DNA of 64,000 nucleotides from Nostocales cyanobacterium HT-58-2 (lineage in GTDB: Bacteria; Cyanobacteriota; Cyanobacteriia; Cyanobacteriales; Nostocaceae), in contig CP019636.1 of assembly GCA_002163975.1 (NCBI GenBank), forward strand, positions 7,257,501 through 7,321,500, read 5' to 3'. Below are positions 42,967 to 51,676 of this stretch, piece by piece (within the stretch, counting starts at the first letter, position 1; the number at the start of each line of letters is the position of its first letter). A program made the translations under genes and the position numbers. The notes beneath the pieces are model-generated. The model searched no databases. It had not been told where the DNA came from and saw only the letters and a list, made by a program, of their open reading frames with translations.

Positions 42967-42993
42967 TGCCATAAGTGCTGGAGACTTATGGCA
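42967..42993 (+). terminator. Hairpin after the 152-residue hypothetical gene
   Basis: TGCCATAAGT (42967-42976) pairs with ACTTATGGCA (42984-42993), loop GCTGGAG, followed by TTGTGTTT. Ten perfect pairs. Confidence 0.55.
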
Positions 42994-43088
42994 TTGTGTT
43001 TCGCGCGATCGCTTCGCTATGCCGGTCCTATGCCTAATTCAGCAAAGCTAAAACACAGGCGATCGCATCACAGTAAAACATGAGCACC

Positions 43089-43673
43089 CTACGCCGAACT
43101 GCTGCTTTCTCCTTTGATAAAAGCAGCAGCAATCAAATGCGCTAGACGTAAAGCTTCTGGAACTTTACCGCAGTCGGTTAAGCGTTGCAATACTCCTGCA
43201 ATCACCTCTGGTTCTTCACCGCACACTTGGAAGAAAAAAGGTGGATATTCGTAAATCTTACCTGCAAGCTTTAGTAGATTATACCGCTGTGGAAAACATG
43301 GCAAACGACTCATTGCTTCCTCGACTGCAATTAAATCGGGTACACGACGCATGACAGCGACGCAGGGCAGTTGCAGTCTGGAGGCTAATTCTGGAAGATT
43401 AACAAGGTTAAACCCACCAAACCCAATTCCATCTAGCAATACTACATGTAGTTGCGGGAGAAACTTGCCACCAATTAATAACTCACAAATAGTATCCGTT
43501 GCATCTAGACCGTCCTGTTGTACCTTTCCCCAAACCATTCCTTCAAATCGAGTCCCTGCACAAACAACTCCCGCTATATGTACTTTGCCACCAACACCTC
43601 GAAGAAAAGGGGCATCATCGAAACCAATAACCCGGATCGTACGGTTAAGTTTTAGCAGAGATTCCAGTTTCAT
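43089..43673 (-). CDS. DUF99 family protein (endonuclease V-related)
   Basis: 194 residues, one DUF99 domain. Recognisable parts are IRVIGFDDAPFLRGVGGKVH, GVVCAGTRFEGMVWGKV, DATDTICELL and LLDGIGFGGFNLVNLPELAS. DUF99 shares the RNase H-like fold with endonuclease V; conserved Asp in GFDDAPF and LLDGIG could be metal ligands, so it may act on nucleic acids, but this has not been shown. Downstream of ndhN on the same strand (65 bp apart), possibly the second gene of its operon. Confidence 0.83.
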   Translation of the reverse strand: MKLESLLKLNRTIRVIGFDDAPFLRGVGGKVHIAGVVCAGTRFEGMVWGKVQQDGLDATDTICELLIGGKFLPQLHVVLLDGIGFGGFNLVNLPELASRLQLPCVAVMRRVPDLIAVEEAMSRLPCFPQRYNLLKLAGKIYEYPPFFFQVCGEEPEVIAGVLQRLTDCGKVPEALRLAHLIAAAFIKGESSSSA

Positions 43674-43738
43674 CCACTCATCGGCGATAGGTTACAGGTG
43701 ACAGGTTACAGTTTTTCTCTGTCCCCTGTCCTCTTGAC

Positions 43739-44215
43739 CTAGCTAGCTATAAGGGTCTTTTGCAAAGGCGTCCAACGGAAAGCGCGATCGCCACCCCTTT
43801 CAATAACAACTTTCACTCTTGGTTCTAAGCTGGGTAAAGTTGCTAAATACTCAACTTCCTGATCAGAAAGGATGTGCCCTTCAATCAGCCACAACACCAG
43901 CCCCTTTGACTTAGGTGGTAGTAGTTCGAGCTGATAGTTCACAATAGGCGGCACATAGTATACATAACCTACTGCCGCACCACTGCCAGTGCTTTTTTTA
44001 CCAAGGTGAGGAGGTCTGACACCATGAACTTTTGTGAGATAGGCAGCCACATCGCCCAATCCCTTTGCAGTCATTTGGAGGCTGATATAACCAGCTGCAC
44101 GTAGTCGGCGTCTGTACCGACCTTCAAAACCACCTTCTAAAGGTACGTAGACACCAAGAGCGCCCGATTTTTCTAGATCACGAATGAAAGCGTTGCCAGT
44201 GGTAATTAGTGCCAT
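43739..44215 (-). CDS. ndhN: NAD(P)H-quinone oxidoreductase subunit N
   Basis: 158 residues, matching cyanobacterial/plastid NdhN end to end: MALITTGNAFIRDLEKSGAL, YVPLEGGFEGRYRRRLRAAG, LTKVHGVRPPHLGKKSTGSG and VGYVYYVPPIVNYQLELLPP. NdhN is a peripheral subunit of the NDH-1 complex that drives cyclic electron flow and respiration at the thylakoid membrane. In cyanobacteria the gene is often near the rpl/rps cluster, as here. DUF99 follows in the same direction. Confidence 0.95.
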   Translation of the reverse strand: MALITTGNAFIRDLEKSGALGVYVPLEGGFEGRYRRRLRAAGYISLQMTAKGLGDVAAYLTKVHGVRPPHLGKKSTGSGAAVGYVYYVPPIVNYQLELLPPKSKGLVLWLIEGHILSDQEVEYLATLPSLEPRVKVVIERGGDRAFRWTPLQKTLIAS

Positions 44216-45382
44216 AAAATTTATTTTTGTTCTATCCCACTTCGATATCTCTATTATTTACTGTTAAGCAAGAGATTCAGTTCTACAAATTAACTTATGA
44301 ACTAGATTAGGCAATTTGCACCACGTTCGCGCAGTTGTTGTCCTACAATGGCTTTTGTATACTACACCCCTATTTGCCATCTGGGGAGGGACCCTTGTGG
44401 TGAGCAAGGCAGTACTGGATGATGTCACGGCATTATCTCTAGAACACGACCTAACCTTATGCAAGCGGTCAAACCTGAGTAAACAACTTCCAAAAGAGAA
44501 ATTATCTGGTGGGGTGCGTTAGGCTTAACGCCGTACAGCACCGCCTTACAGAAAAAAAGTGCTGTATTCTCGGTTAACTCACCTTACAACCATTAAATCT
44601 TTTTTATTGGAAGTCTCTCCGCGAAGTGATTGTAATCGTAGCCAACAACAATCGAAAAAATCGTAGACAAATATAAATGAATGATCTATATTATTAGATT
44701 GTGACCAAAATTTTATATTAGCTTGCCATCTTACTACTATTTTTAGCTAGTGTTAGCGTCAAAAGCTGATAAACAAGTTCCGTATGGGACAAATTAGCAA
44801 AGATAGACAAGAGACTGGTAAACTAGAAAGGCTGCGAGGACAACTTAGGAGTGGTTGGTTAAAAATCAATGCCAACCTCAAGCATAAACTGCATTCACTC
44901 CTGAACCTCAAAATGAGGCAAAACCCTAAACAAGTTTGAACTGTTGTTTAAGGTCATCCCTGAAGTAGGAGCTGAGCGGTCGTGTTGGTCTGTAGCATTG
45001 CATAAGTCTCAGCCAACGGATACTGGGCAGCAAGCTGCCTAAGTCCTACTACAACAAAAGCGTGCCAGAGCAATTGCTTGGATAAAAGCATTGCTGCACA
45101 AAGCGCAAAGCTCGAAAGCCTTGCACCAGGTTCAGAAGTTGTCTCTTCCAAGAAGGAAGGCACTTTTGGCTGTTCTGGTAACGATGAAAAAGTAAACGGA
45201 TTCATGAAACAGCATGAACCTCGAGTGAAGACCCAAAGAAGTTGCAACTGTCATAACCTAAGCAGTTCGACTTCAGAGGTCAGTCCACAACAAGCTGGAA
45301 TTCGTCCTGATGGACGTTCACAAGGTTTTTCACTGAGAATCCAGTGCCAACAGAAGCAAATAAATAAGGAGAGCCAGTAACT
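44216..45382. promoter_or_regulatory. Upstream region and long leader of the ribosomal operon
   Basis: 1167 bp between ndhN and rplC, which point apart. No convincing gene; open frames at 44316-44522 (TTG start) and 45078-45380 look like chance reading. Near 44514-44560 lies an interspersed palindromic patch (GCGTTAGGCTTAACGCC). The last 600 bp have less AT bias and several short stems, compatible with a structured mRNA leader such as those that bind L4 in other bacteria. Promoters not placed. Confidence 0.45.
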
Positions 45383-46015
45383 GTGTCTGTAGGTATTCTC
45401 GGCACCAAGCTGGGCATGACCCAAATATTTGACGAAGCAGGAGTATCCATTCCTGTCACCGTCATCCAAGCGGGACCATGTACCATCACCCAAGTCAAAA
45501 CAAAACAGACCGACGGTTACTCCGCCATCCAAGTAGGTTATGGCGAAGTTAAGCCAAAGGCGCTGAACAAACCATTGCTGGGACATCTTGCAAAATCATC
45601 TGCCCCAGCATTGCGTCATTTGAAGGAGTATCGCATAGATAACTCCAGCGAATATGCTTTAGGTCAAGAGATTAAAGCGGATATTTTTAGTGCAGGTCAA
45701 ACTGTAGACGTAATAGGTACAAGTATTGGTCGCGGTTTTGCTGGTAACCAGAAACGCAACCACTTTGGTCGAGGACCAATGTCGCACGGTTCCAAAAATC
45801 ATAGAGAACCTGGTTCGATTGGTGCAGGTACAACTCCCGGTCGTGTTTACCCAGGTAAGCGGATGGCAGGACGGTTGGGTGGGAGCCGCGTCACAATTCG
45901 CAAATTGACTGTCGTGCGAGTAGACCCAGAGCGCAACTTAATACTTATCAAGGGAAGTATTCCTGGTAAGCCAGGTGCCTTAGTAGATATTGTCCCTGCA
46001 AAACAAGTTGGTTAG
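45383..46015 (+). CDS. rplC: 50S ribosomal protein L3
   Basis: 210 residues, GTG start with AAGGAGAG eleven bases ahead. Full L3: MSVGILGTKLGMTQIFDEAG at the start, the central loop NHFGRGPMSHGSKNHREPGS that reaches the peptidyl-transferase centre, and GRVYPGKRMAGRLGG. First gene of the S10-spc-alpha cluster here; rpsJ is absent from this position, as usual in cyanobacteria, where it sits with tufA. Followed by a 95-bp heptad-repeat spacer. Confidence 0.98.
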   Translation: MSVGILGTKLGMTQIFDEAGVSIPVTVIQAGPCTITQVKTKQTDGYSAIQVGYGEVKPKALNKPLLGHLAKSSAPALRHLKEYRIDNSSEYALGQEIKADIFSAGQTVDVIGTSIGRGFAGNQKRNHFGRGPMSHGSKNHREPGSIGAGTTPGRVYPGKRMAGRLGGSRVTIRKLTVVRVDPERNLILIKGSIPGKPGALVDIVPAKQVG

Positions 46016-46049
46016 TGGTCAGTCGTTGGTGGTTAGTAGAGCAACTCGC

Positions 46050-46105
46050 AACTAACAACTAACAGCTAACAACTAACAGCTAACAACTAACAACTGACAA
46101 AGGAC
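46050..46105. repeat. Heptad tandem repeats (AACTAAC-type, eight units)
   Basis: Eight successive 7-mers between rplC and rplD: AACTAAC x2, AGCTAAC, AACTAAC, AGCTAAC, AACTAAC, AACTGAC, AAAGGAC. The last unit differs just enough to create AAAGGAC, the Shine-Dalgarno of rplD. Confidence 0.85.
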
Positions 46106-46110
46106 AAAAA

Positions 46111-46743
46111 ATGTTTGAGTATGTAGTCAAAAATTGGCAAGGAGAGGAAGTCGGACAAAAAACGTTCGACTTGAAAGTTGCCAAAGAAGAAACGGCATCT
46201 CATGTCGTACATCGAGCCTTGGTAAGACAAATGACCAATGCTCGTCAAGGAACTGCTAGTACCAAGACCCGTTCCGAAGTTAGGGGGGGTGGTCGCAAAC
46301 CTTGGCGGCAAAAGGGGACTGGTCGTGCGCGTGCTGGTTCTATTCGTTCACCATTGTGGCGTGGTGGTGGTGTCATCTTTGGACCGAAACCACGAGACTA
46401 TGAGATCAAAATGAACCGCAAAGAGCGGCGTTTAGCATTGCGAACCGCTTTTGCTAGTCGCATCGACGATTTAATCGTAGTAGAAGAATTTAGCGACCAG
46501 ATCCAGCGTCCCAAGACCAAAGAGTTAGTGGGAGCGATCGCCCGTTGGGGGTCGGATCTGGACAGTAAAACCTTGTTAATCTTGTCTGAACGTACAGAAA
46601 ACGTCTATTTATCAGCCCGCAACATAGAAAACTTAAAGCTGATTGCAGCTGACCAGTTAAATGTGTACGATTTGCTGCATGCTGACAAGATTGTTGTAAC
46701 AGCACCAGCTCTAGAAAAAATTCAGGAGGTCTACAGTGACTAG
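46111..46743 (+). CDS. rplD: 50S ribosomal protein L4
   Basis: 210 residues, starting MFEYVVKNWQGEEVGQKTFD. The exit-tunnel loop is KTRSEVRGGGRKPWRQKGTG followed by RARAGSIRSP. In E. coli L4 also represses its own operon; whether the long leader here binds it is not known. The Shine-Dalgarno AAAGGAC comes from the last heptad of the preceding repeat. Its end overlaps rplW by 8 bp. Confidence 0.98.
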   Translation: MFEYVVKNWQGEEVGQKTFDLKVAKEETASHVVHRALVRQMTNARQGTASTKTRSEVRGGGRKPWRQKGTGRARAGSIRSPLWRGGGVIFGPKPRDYEIKMNRKERRLALRTAFASRIDDLIVVEEFSDQIQRPKTKELVGAIARWGSDLDSKTLLILSERTENVYLSARNIENLKLIAADQLNVYDLLHADKIVVTAPALEKIQEVYSD

Positions 46744-47050
46744 ATTTGACCCCCGCAACCTTCCCGACCTTGTGCGTCGCCCAATTGTCACTGAAAAGGC
46801 GACAATCCTGATGGAGCAGAATAAATACACTTTTGAAGTGACGCCAAAAGCGACAAAGCCACAAATCAAAGCGGCGATAGAAGATTTATTTGACGTCAAG
46901 GTCGAAAAAGTGAACACTGCAAGACCACCCCGCAAGAAGCGGCGTGTTGGCAGGTTTATTGGTTACAAGCCCCAATACAAACGAGCCATCGTCACAGTGG
47001 CGGCTGGGGATGTAGACAAGATTAGACAAGTTCTCTTCCCAGAGGTTTAA
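46736..47050 (+). CDS. rplW: 50S ribosomal protein L23
   Basis: 104 residues, GTG start inside the last codons of rplD with AGGAGG six bases ahead, so translation is coupled. Typical sequence: DLVRRPIVTEKATILMEQNK, FEVTPKATKPQIKAAIEDLF and RFIGYKPQYKRAIV. L23 lines the tunnel exit and docks signal recognition particle and trigger factor. Confidence 0.98.
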   Translation: MTRFDPRNLPDLVRRPIVTEKATILMEQNKYTFEVTPKATKPQIKAAIEDLFDVKVEKVNTARPPRKKRRVGRFIGYKPQYKRAIVTVAAGDVDKIRQVLFPEV

Positions 47051-47054
47051 GAAA

Positions 47055-47918
47055 ATGGGTACTCGTTCTTATCGCCCTTACACCCCCAGTACTCGCCAGG
47101 TTACAATTTCTGACTTCTCGGAAATTACCAAAACTGAGCCAGAAAAATCCCTAACCAAATCGATCCACCGCGCCAAAGGTAGGAATAATCAAGGGCGGAT
47201 TACTGTTCGCCACCGGGGTGGTGGACACAAGCGCCTTTACCGCATTATCGACTTTAAGCGGGATAAGCGTGGTATTCGTGCTACAGTGACAGCCATTGAA
47301 TACGATCCTAACCGGAATGCGCGGATTGCCCTTTTGCAATATGAAGACGGCGAAAAGCGTTACATCCTTCAACCCAACGGTGTGAAGGTAGGGAGAACTA
47401 TTGTTGCTGGTCCAGATTCTCCTATCGAAGACGGCAACGCTTTACCCTTGTCCAACATTCCTCTAGGTACCAGCGTTCACAACGTGGAATTGAAACCTGG
47501 TAAAGGTGGTCAAATCGTTCGGGCTGCTGGTGCAACTGCTCAAGTTGTAGCGAAAGAAGGTAATTACGTCACACTCAAGTTACCTTCTGGAGAAGTCCGG
47601 ATGATTCGCCGCGAGTGCTATGCCACGATTGGACAAGTCGGTAATCTTGATGCTAGAAACCTGAGCGCAGGTAAAGCAGGGAGAACTCGCTGGAAGGGTC
47701 GCCGTCCTCAAGTCAGAGGTAGTGTGATGAACCCAGTTGACCACCCACATGGAGGTGGTGAAGGTAGGGCACCTATTGGTAGATCAGGCCCTGTCACACC
47801 TTGGGGCAAACCTGCTTTGGGGATGAAGACACGTAAGCCGAAAAAAGCCAGTAGCAAGTTAATTGTGCGCCGTCGTCGCAAATCTTCTAAACGCGGTCGT
47901 GGCGGTCGTGAATCGTAG
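47055..47918 (+). CDS. rplB: 50S ribosomal protein L2
   Basis: 287 residues. The conserved GRITVRHRGGGHKRLYR and the peptidyl-transferase segment MNPVDHPHGGGEGRAPIG are intact. The C terminus is Lys/Arg-rich (RRRRKSSKRGRGG). Starts 4 bp after rplW. The following 254-bp gap before rpsS is unusually long for this operon and contains repeats. Confidence 0.98.
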   Translation: MGTRSYRPYTPSTRQVTISDFSEITKTEPEKSLTKSIHRAKGRNNQGRITVRHRGGGHKRLYRIIDFKRDKRGIRATVTAIEYDPNRNARIALLQYEDGEKRYILQPNGVKVGRTIVAGPDSPIEDGNALPLSNIPLGTSVHNVELKPGKGGQIVRAAGATAQVVAKEGNYVTLKLPSGEVRMIRRECYATIGQVGNLDARNLSAGKAGRTRWKGRRPQVRGSVMNPVDHPHGGGEGRAPIGRSGPVTPWGKPALGMKTRKPKKASSKLIVRRRRKSSKRGRGGRES

Positions 47919-48172
47919 AGAGTTAGTGGTTAGTAGAAATTGCAACTAACCACTAACTATTCGGATATCTCTTGTGAAGACGCACTCGCGTTCACCAGTT
48001 ACTCATGGAGAACCACTGTATTGTGGTGAGTCCAGCACTGTAGTCAGGCTGCACTGCAGGAAGGTTTCGCTCTTTAGTGATGAAAGAAAAACCCTCTTGG
48101 AGTTTGCGCTCACCACGGCACTGTTCTCCCCAACGCAGTGGCTCACCACTAACCACTACCAAGTTACTAATT
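47919..48172. repeat. Repeat-bearing spacer between rplB and rpsS
   Basis: 254 bp. It starts with GTTAGTGGTTAG and its inverse CTAACCACTAAC, and carries a mosaic with GTGAGTCCAGCACTG, which recurs almost exactly in the rpoA-rplQ spacer (GTAAGTCCAGCACTG near 60222-60236), and CAGTGGCTCACCAC, related to that spacer's GCAGTGGCTCCGC. No gene. Confidence 0.65.
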
Positions 48173-48451
48173 ATGGGTCGTTCTCTAAAAAAAGGTCCTT
48201 TTATTGCGGATCATCTTTTGGCAAAAATTGAAAGGCTTAACGAAGCCAACAAAAAAGAAGTTATTAAAACTTGGTCTCGGGCTTCTACAATTTTGCCCAT
48301 GATGGTAGGTCACACCATTGCAGTTCACAACGGACGCCAACACGTTCCGATTTTCATCAGCGATCAGATGGTGGGACACAAACTGGGCGAGTTTGCTCCT
48401 ACGCGTACTTTTAGAGGTCACGCTAAGAGTGACAAAAAAGCAGGTAGATAG
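48173..48451 (+). CDS. rpsS: 30S ribosomal protein S19
   Basis: 92 residues from ATG 48173 (MGRSLKKGPFIADHLLAKIE); the longer open frame upstream is spacer. Conserved WSRASTILPMMVGHTIAVHN and GHKLGEFAPTRTFRGH. S19 sits in the 30S head and contacts the A-site finger region. It follows the repeat spacer. Confidence 0.97.
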   Translation: MGRSLKKGPFIADHLLAKIERLNEANKKEVIKTWSRASTILPMMVGHTIAVHNGRQHVPIFISDQMVGHKLGEFAPTRTFRGHAKSDKKAGR

Positions 48452-48517
48452 TCATGAGTTAGTAGTTATTACTCCCAAGTATTCAGTAACTAACTACTAA
48501 CAAAATTGGAGAAAACT

Positions 48518-48880
48518 ATGGCAATAGATACGACTGAAGTCAAAGCGATCGTCCGTTATGTACGTATGTCCCCCTTTAAGGTGCGTCGCGTACTCGACCA
48601 AATCCGGGGGCGATCGTACCGAGAAGCGCTTATTATTTTAGAATTCATGCCCTATCGAGCCTGCGAGCCAGTGTTGAAGGTTCTCAGAAGTGCTGCAGCT
48701 AATGCGGAACATAACGCAGGGCTAGACCGCTCTGAGCTTGTCATTACTCAAGCCTACGCAGATCAAGGTCCCGTGCTGAAACGGTTTCAACCTAGGGCGC
48801 AAGGTCGGGCTTACCAAATTCGCAAGCCGACATGTCATATCACTGTGGCTGTTGCTGCTGACCCCGCCGCAGCCAAATAA
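48518..48880 (+). CDS. rplV: 50S ribosomal protein L22
   Basis: 120 residues from ATG 48518; a TTG four codons earlier is not used by the family. MAIDTTEVKAIVRYVRMSPF opens the protein, and the tunnel hairpin is GRAYQIRKPTCHITVAV. GGAGAAAAC before the ATG is the ribosome site. Confidence 0.97.
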   Translation: MAIDTTEVKAIVRYVRMSPFKVRRVLDQIRGRSYREALIILEFMPYRACEPVLKVLRSAAANAEHNAGLDRSELVITQAYADQGPVLKRFQPRAQGRAYQIRKPTCHITVAVAADPAAAK

Positions 48881-48918
48881 GAAATTGCGTACAGGAAGAA
48901 TTTTTAGAGGAAGCATTT

Positions 48919-49671
48919 GTGGGACAGAAAATACATCCAGTAGGTTTTCGCTTGGGAGTCACCCAAGAGCATCAATCCCGTTGGTTTGCTGACCCTAGCC
49001 GCTATCCAGAACTTCTACAAGAAGACCACAAACTTCGTCAGTATATAGAACGAAAACTGGGTAGATACGCTCAAAACAACGCCGGAATTTCTGAGGTGCG
49101 GATTGATCGTAAAGCAGACCAAATTGATTTAGAGGTACGTACAGCCCGACCGGGTGTCGTTGTAGGTCGTGGTGGACAAGGCATTGAAGCTTTACGGACT
49201 GGTCTCCAGCAACTGTTGGGCAGCAATCGCCAGATTCGCATTAACGTCGTTGAAGTACAACGAGTTGATGCTGATGCTTACCTGATTTCTGAGTACATTG
49301 CTCAACAATTGGAACGCCGCGTTTCCTTCAGACGGGTGGTACGGCAAGCTATTCAGCGTGCTCAACGCGCTGGCGTGCAAGGCATCAAAATTCAAGTCAG
49401 CGGACGGCTTAACGGTGCAGAAATAGCCCGGACAGAGTGGACTCGTGAAGGTAGAGTGCCTTTACATACTTTGCGAGCTGACATTGACTACGCATACTGC
49501 ACAGCCAAAACTGTCTACGGTATTCTCGGCATAAAGGTGTGGATATTTAAGGGAGAAATTATTCCTGGACAGGAAGAAACTCCTCCACCCACAACGACTC
49601 GCGATCGCCCTCCATCTCGCCGTCAACAACGCCGTCGCCAGCAATTTGAAGACCGCTCAAATGAAGGATAG
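48919..49671 (+). CDS. rpsC: 30S ribosomal protein S3
   Basis: 250 residues, GTG start (MGQKIHPVGFRLGVTQEHQS). KH domain around 60-110 with VVGRGGQGIEALRTGLQ. The C terminus carries an Arg/Gln/Pro-rich tail (PPSRRQQRRRQQFEDRSNEG). S3 is part of the mRNA entry helicase. The spacer that follows contains heptads. Confidence 0.97.
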   Translation: MGQKIHPVGFRLGVTQEHQSRWFADPSRYPELLQEDHKLRQYIERKLGRYAQNNAGISEVRIDRKADQIDLEVRTARPGVVVGRGGQGIEALRTGLQQLLGSNRQIRINVVEVQRVDADAYLISEYIAQQLERRVSFRRVVRQAIQRAQRAGVQGIKIQVSGRLNGAEIARTEWTREGRVPLHTLRADIDYAYCTAKTVYGILGIKVWIFKGEIIPGQEETPPPTTTRDRPPSRRQQRRRQQFEDRSNEG

Positions 49672-49705
49672 TCATGAGTCATGAGTCATTAGCTTTCTCA
49701 TAGAT

Positions 49706-49754
49706 GACAAAAGACAAATGACAAATGACAAAAGACAAATGACAAAGGACAAAT
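49706..49754. repeat. Heptad tandem repeats (GACAAAN, seven units)
   Basis: Seven 7-mers between rpsC and rplP: GACAAAA, GACAAAT x2, GACAAAA, GACAAAT, GACAAAG, GACAAAT. The G in the sixth unit forms AAAGGAC across the junction, the Shine-Dalgarno of rplP. Confidence 0.88.
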
Positions 49755-49755
49755 C

Positions 49756-50181
49756 ATGCTAAGTCCAAGAAGAACTAAATTTCGTAAACAACAGCGCGGA
49801 CGGATGACTGGTCTAGCCCATCGAGGCAGCAGCCTAAACTTTGGGGATTTTGCTCTTCAAGCTTTAGAGCCTGCTTGGATCACCTCTCGTCAAATCGAGG
49901 CTTCTCGTCGGGCAATGACTCGTTACATTCGCCGGGGTGGGAAAATCTGGATTCGGATTTTCCCAGACAAACCAGTCACCATGCGTCCTGCCGAAACCCG
50001 GATGGGTTCCGGTAAAGGTTCGCCCGAGTACTGGGTCGCAGTTGTCAAACCCGGACGAATTTTATTTGAAATTGCAGGTGTTCCTGAAGCAACTGCTCGC
50101 GAAGCAATGCGCTTGGCTGCTTTTAAATTGCCCATAAAAACTAAGTTCATTACACGCTCACAAGAGGAGCAGCAGGTGTAG
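49756..50181 (+). CDS. rplP: 50S ribosomal protein L16
   Basis: 141 residues, starting MLSPRRTKFRKQQRGRMTGL. Conserved RMGSGKGSPEYWVAVVKPGR is intact. L16 helps position tRNA in the A and P sites. rpmC begins 3 bp after the stop. Confidence 0.98.
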   Translation: MLSPRRTKFRKQQRGRMTGLAHRGSSLNFGDFALQALEPAWITSRQIEASRRAMTRYIRRGGKIWIRIFPDKPVTMRPAETRMGSGKGSPEYWVAVVKPGRILFEIAGVPEATAREAMRLAAFKLPIKTKFITRSQEEQQV

Positions 50182-50184
50182 GTT

Positions 50185-50418
50185 ATGCCTCTTCCTAAGA
50201 TTTCAGAAGCTAGAGAATTAACTGACGAACAACTCGCTGAGCAAATTGTCGCTGTTAAAAAAGAACTGTTTCAGCTGCGCTTGCAAAAAGCAACGAGACA
50301 GCTAGACAAACCTCACAAGTTCAGACACGCCCGCCACCGCTTGGCTCAATTAATGACAGTAGAAGGCGAGCGCAAACGAGCCGCTTCCTCAAGTCAACCC
50401 GCGAAAGAATCAGAGTAG
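50185..50418 (+). CDS. rpmC: 50S ribosomal protein L29
   Basis: 77 residues (MPLPKISEARELTDEQLAEQ), two long helices, at the tunnel exit beside L23. 3 bp after rplP and 6 bp before rpsQ. The C-terminal SSSQPAKESE tail is a cyanobacteria-type extension. Confidence 0.96.
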   Translation: MPLPKISEARELTDEQLAEQIVAVKKELFQLRLQKATRQLDKPHKFRHARHRLAQLMTVEGERKRAASSSQPAKESE

Positions 50419-50424
50419 GAGATC

Positions 50425-50673
50425 ATGGCAGTTAAAGAACGAGTTGGCTTGGTCGTGAGCGACAAAATGCAAAAAACGGTGGTAGTAGCCATTGAAAACC
50501 GCGCTCCCCACCCCAAATACGGCAAAATCGTTGTGCAAACTAGGCGCTATAAAGCGCACGACGAAGAAAATAAGTGCAAAGTTGGCGATCGCGTTCGTAT
50601 TCAGGAAACGCGACCCCTTAGTAAAACCAAGCGCTGGACAGTCACAGAAATCCTGAATACCAAACTTAGCTAA
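50425..50673 (+). CDS. rpsQ: 30S ribosomal protein S17
   Basis: 82 residues (MAVKERVGLVVSDKMQKTVV). OB fold with HPKYGKIVVQTRRYKAHDEE and GDRVRIQETRPLSKTKRW. TAGGAG precedes the ATG by four bases. Confidence 0.98.
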   Translation: MAVKERVGLVVSDKMQKTVVVAIENRAPHPKYGKIVVQTRRYKAHDEENKCKVGDRVRIQETRPLSKTKRWTVTEILNTKLS

Positions 50674-50720
50674 ACCTCACAGTTGTTAGCTATCTAACAA
50701 CATAAAAAGGGAGAATAATT

Positions 50721-51089
50721 GTGATTCAGCCCCAAACTTACCTTAATGTCGCAGATAATAGCGGTGCCCGCAAACTTATGTGCATCCGCGTATTGGGAGC
50801 AGGGAACCGCCGTTACGGTTTTGTAGGCGATCGGATTATCGCCGTAGTCAAAGATGCTCAGCCTAACATGGCTGTGAAGAAGTCAGATGTTGTCGAGGCA
50901 GTCATTGTCCGCACCCGTCACAATATCCGTCGAGATAGTGGCATGAGTATTCGTTTTGACGATAATGCCGCAGTCATTATTAACAAAGACGGTAACCCCA
51001 GAGGAACACGGGTTTTTGGACCGGTTGCACGCGAACTGCGGGACAAAAGTTTTACCAAAATTGTTTCTCTGGCTCCGGAGGTGCTGTAA
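50721..51089 (+). CDS. rplN: 50S ribosomal protein L14
   Basis: 122 residues, GTG start with AAGGGAG ahead. MIQPQTYLNVADNSGARKLM opens it, and VFGPVARELRDKSFTKIVSL closes it. The stop overlaps the rplX start by 1 bp (TAATG). Confidence 0.98.
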   Translation: MIQPQTYLNVADNSGARKLMCIRVLGAGNRRYGFVGDRIIAVVKDAQPNMAVKKSDVVEAVIVRTRHNIRRDSGMSIRFDDNAAVIINKDGNPRGTRVFGPVARELRDKSFTKIVSLAPEVL

Positions 51090-51448
51090 TGACGACAAGG
51101 CAGAAGAAGGATCAGCCAAAAGTTTTTTACAAAATGCACGTAAAAACCGGGGATACTGTACAAGTCATTGCTGGGAAAGACAAAGGCAAAGTTGGTGAAA
51201 TTATCAAAGCATTTCCACAACTGAGTAAAGTCATTGTCAAAGGTGTAAACCTGAAAACCAAGCACGTCAAACCCCAGCAAGAAGGGGAATCCGGACGAAT
51301 TGTAACTCAGGAATTCCCAATTCATAGTTCCAACGTGATGCTTTATTCCACTAAGCAAAACGTTGCCAGTCGCGTTTGCTACACCTTCACAGCAGAAGGC
51401 AAGAAAGTTAGGATGCTCAAGAAAACTGGCGAAATCATAGATAAATAG
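51089..51448 (+). CDS. rplX: 50S ribosomal protein L24
   Basis: 119 residues (MTTRQKKDQPKVFYKMHVKT). KOW motif in GDTVQVIAGKDKGKVGEI. Shine-Dalgarno GGAGGTG lies inside the end of rplN. Followed by a 228-bp spacer. Confidence 0.97.
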   Translation: MTTRQKKDQPKVFYKMHVKTGDTVQVIAGKDKGKVGEIIKAFPQLSKVIVKGVNLKTKHVKPQQEGESGRIVTQEFPIHSSNVMLYSTKQNVASRVCYTFTAEGKKVRMLKKTGEIIDK

Positions 51449-51676
51449 TCATGAGTGAGCCAGTGCGGTGAACGGGTTCCCTTATGAGCGATTGTCGTCC
51501 ATGGTTTCCCGACTTGTTCAAAGTAGCGTCTGGTGATAGGAGAAGCATCTAGCATCAAGTAGCCAACCCGGAGAGTCATCAGTCATTAGTCATAAGTAAA
51601 AAAAACAAAAGACAATAGACAAAGACTAGGGACAACAATCCCTGACCAAGCCCAGGGATAAAAAGGACAAAAAACT
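51449..51676. repeat. Repeat-bearing spacer between rplX and rplE
   Basis: 228 bp. It holds CATGAGTGAGCCAGTG, TTTCCCGACTTGTTC and GTCTGGTGATAGG segments of a dispersed cyanobacterial repeat, then GACAAT/GACAAAG heptad-like units and a small hairpin TCCCTG/CAGGGA (51639-51658). AAAAAGGACA just before rplE is its Shine-Dalgarno. Confidence 0.6.

Noticed and set aside
44316..44522. 68-residue ORF upstream of the ribosomal operon
   Set aside because: TTG start, no ribosome site, composition not protein-like; overlapping reverse frame equally open.
45078..45380. 100-residue ORF directly before rplC
   Set aside because: No family resemblance and the lengthy Ser/Gln stretches look like translated leader; more likely mRNA leader.
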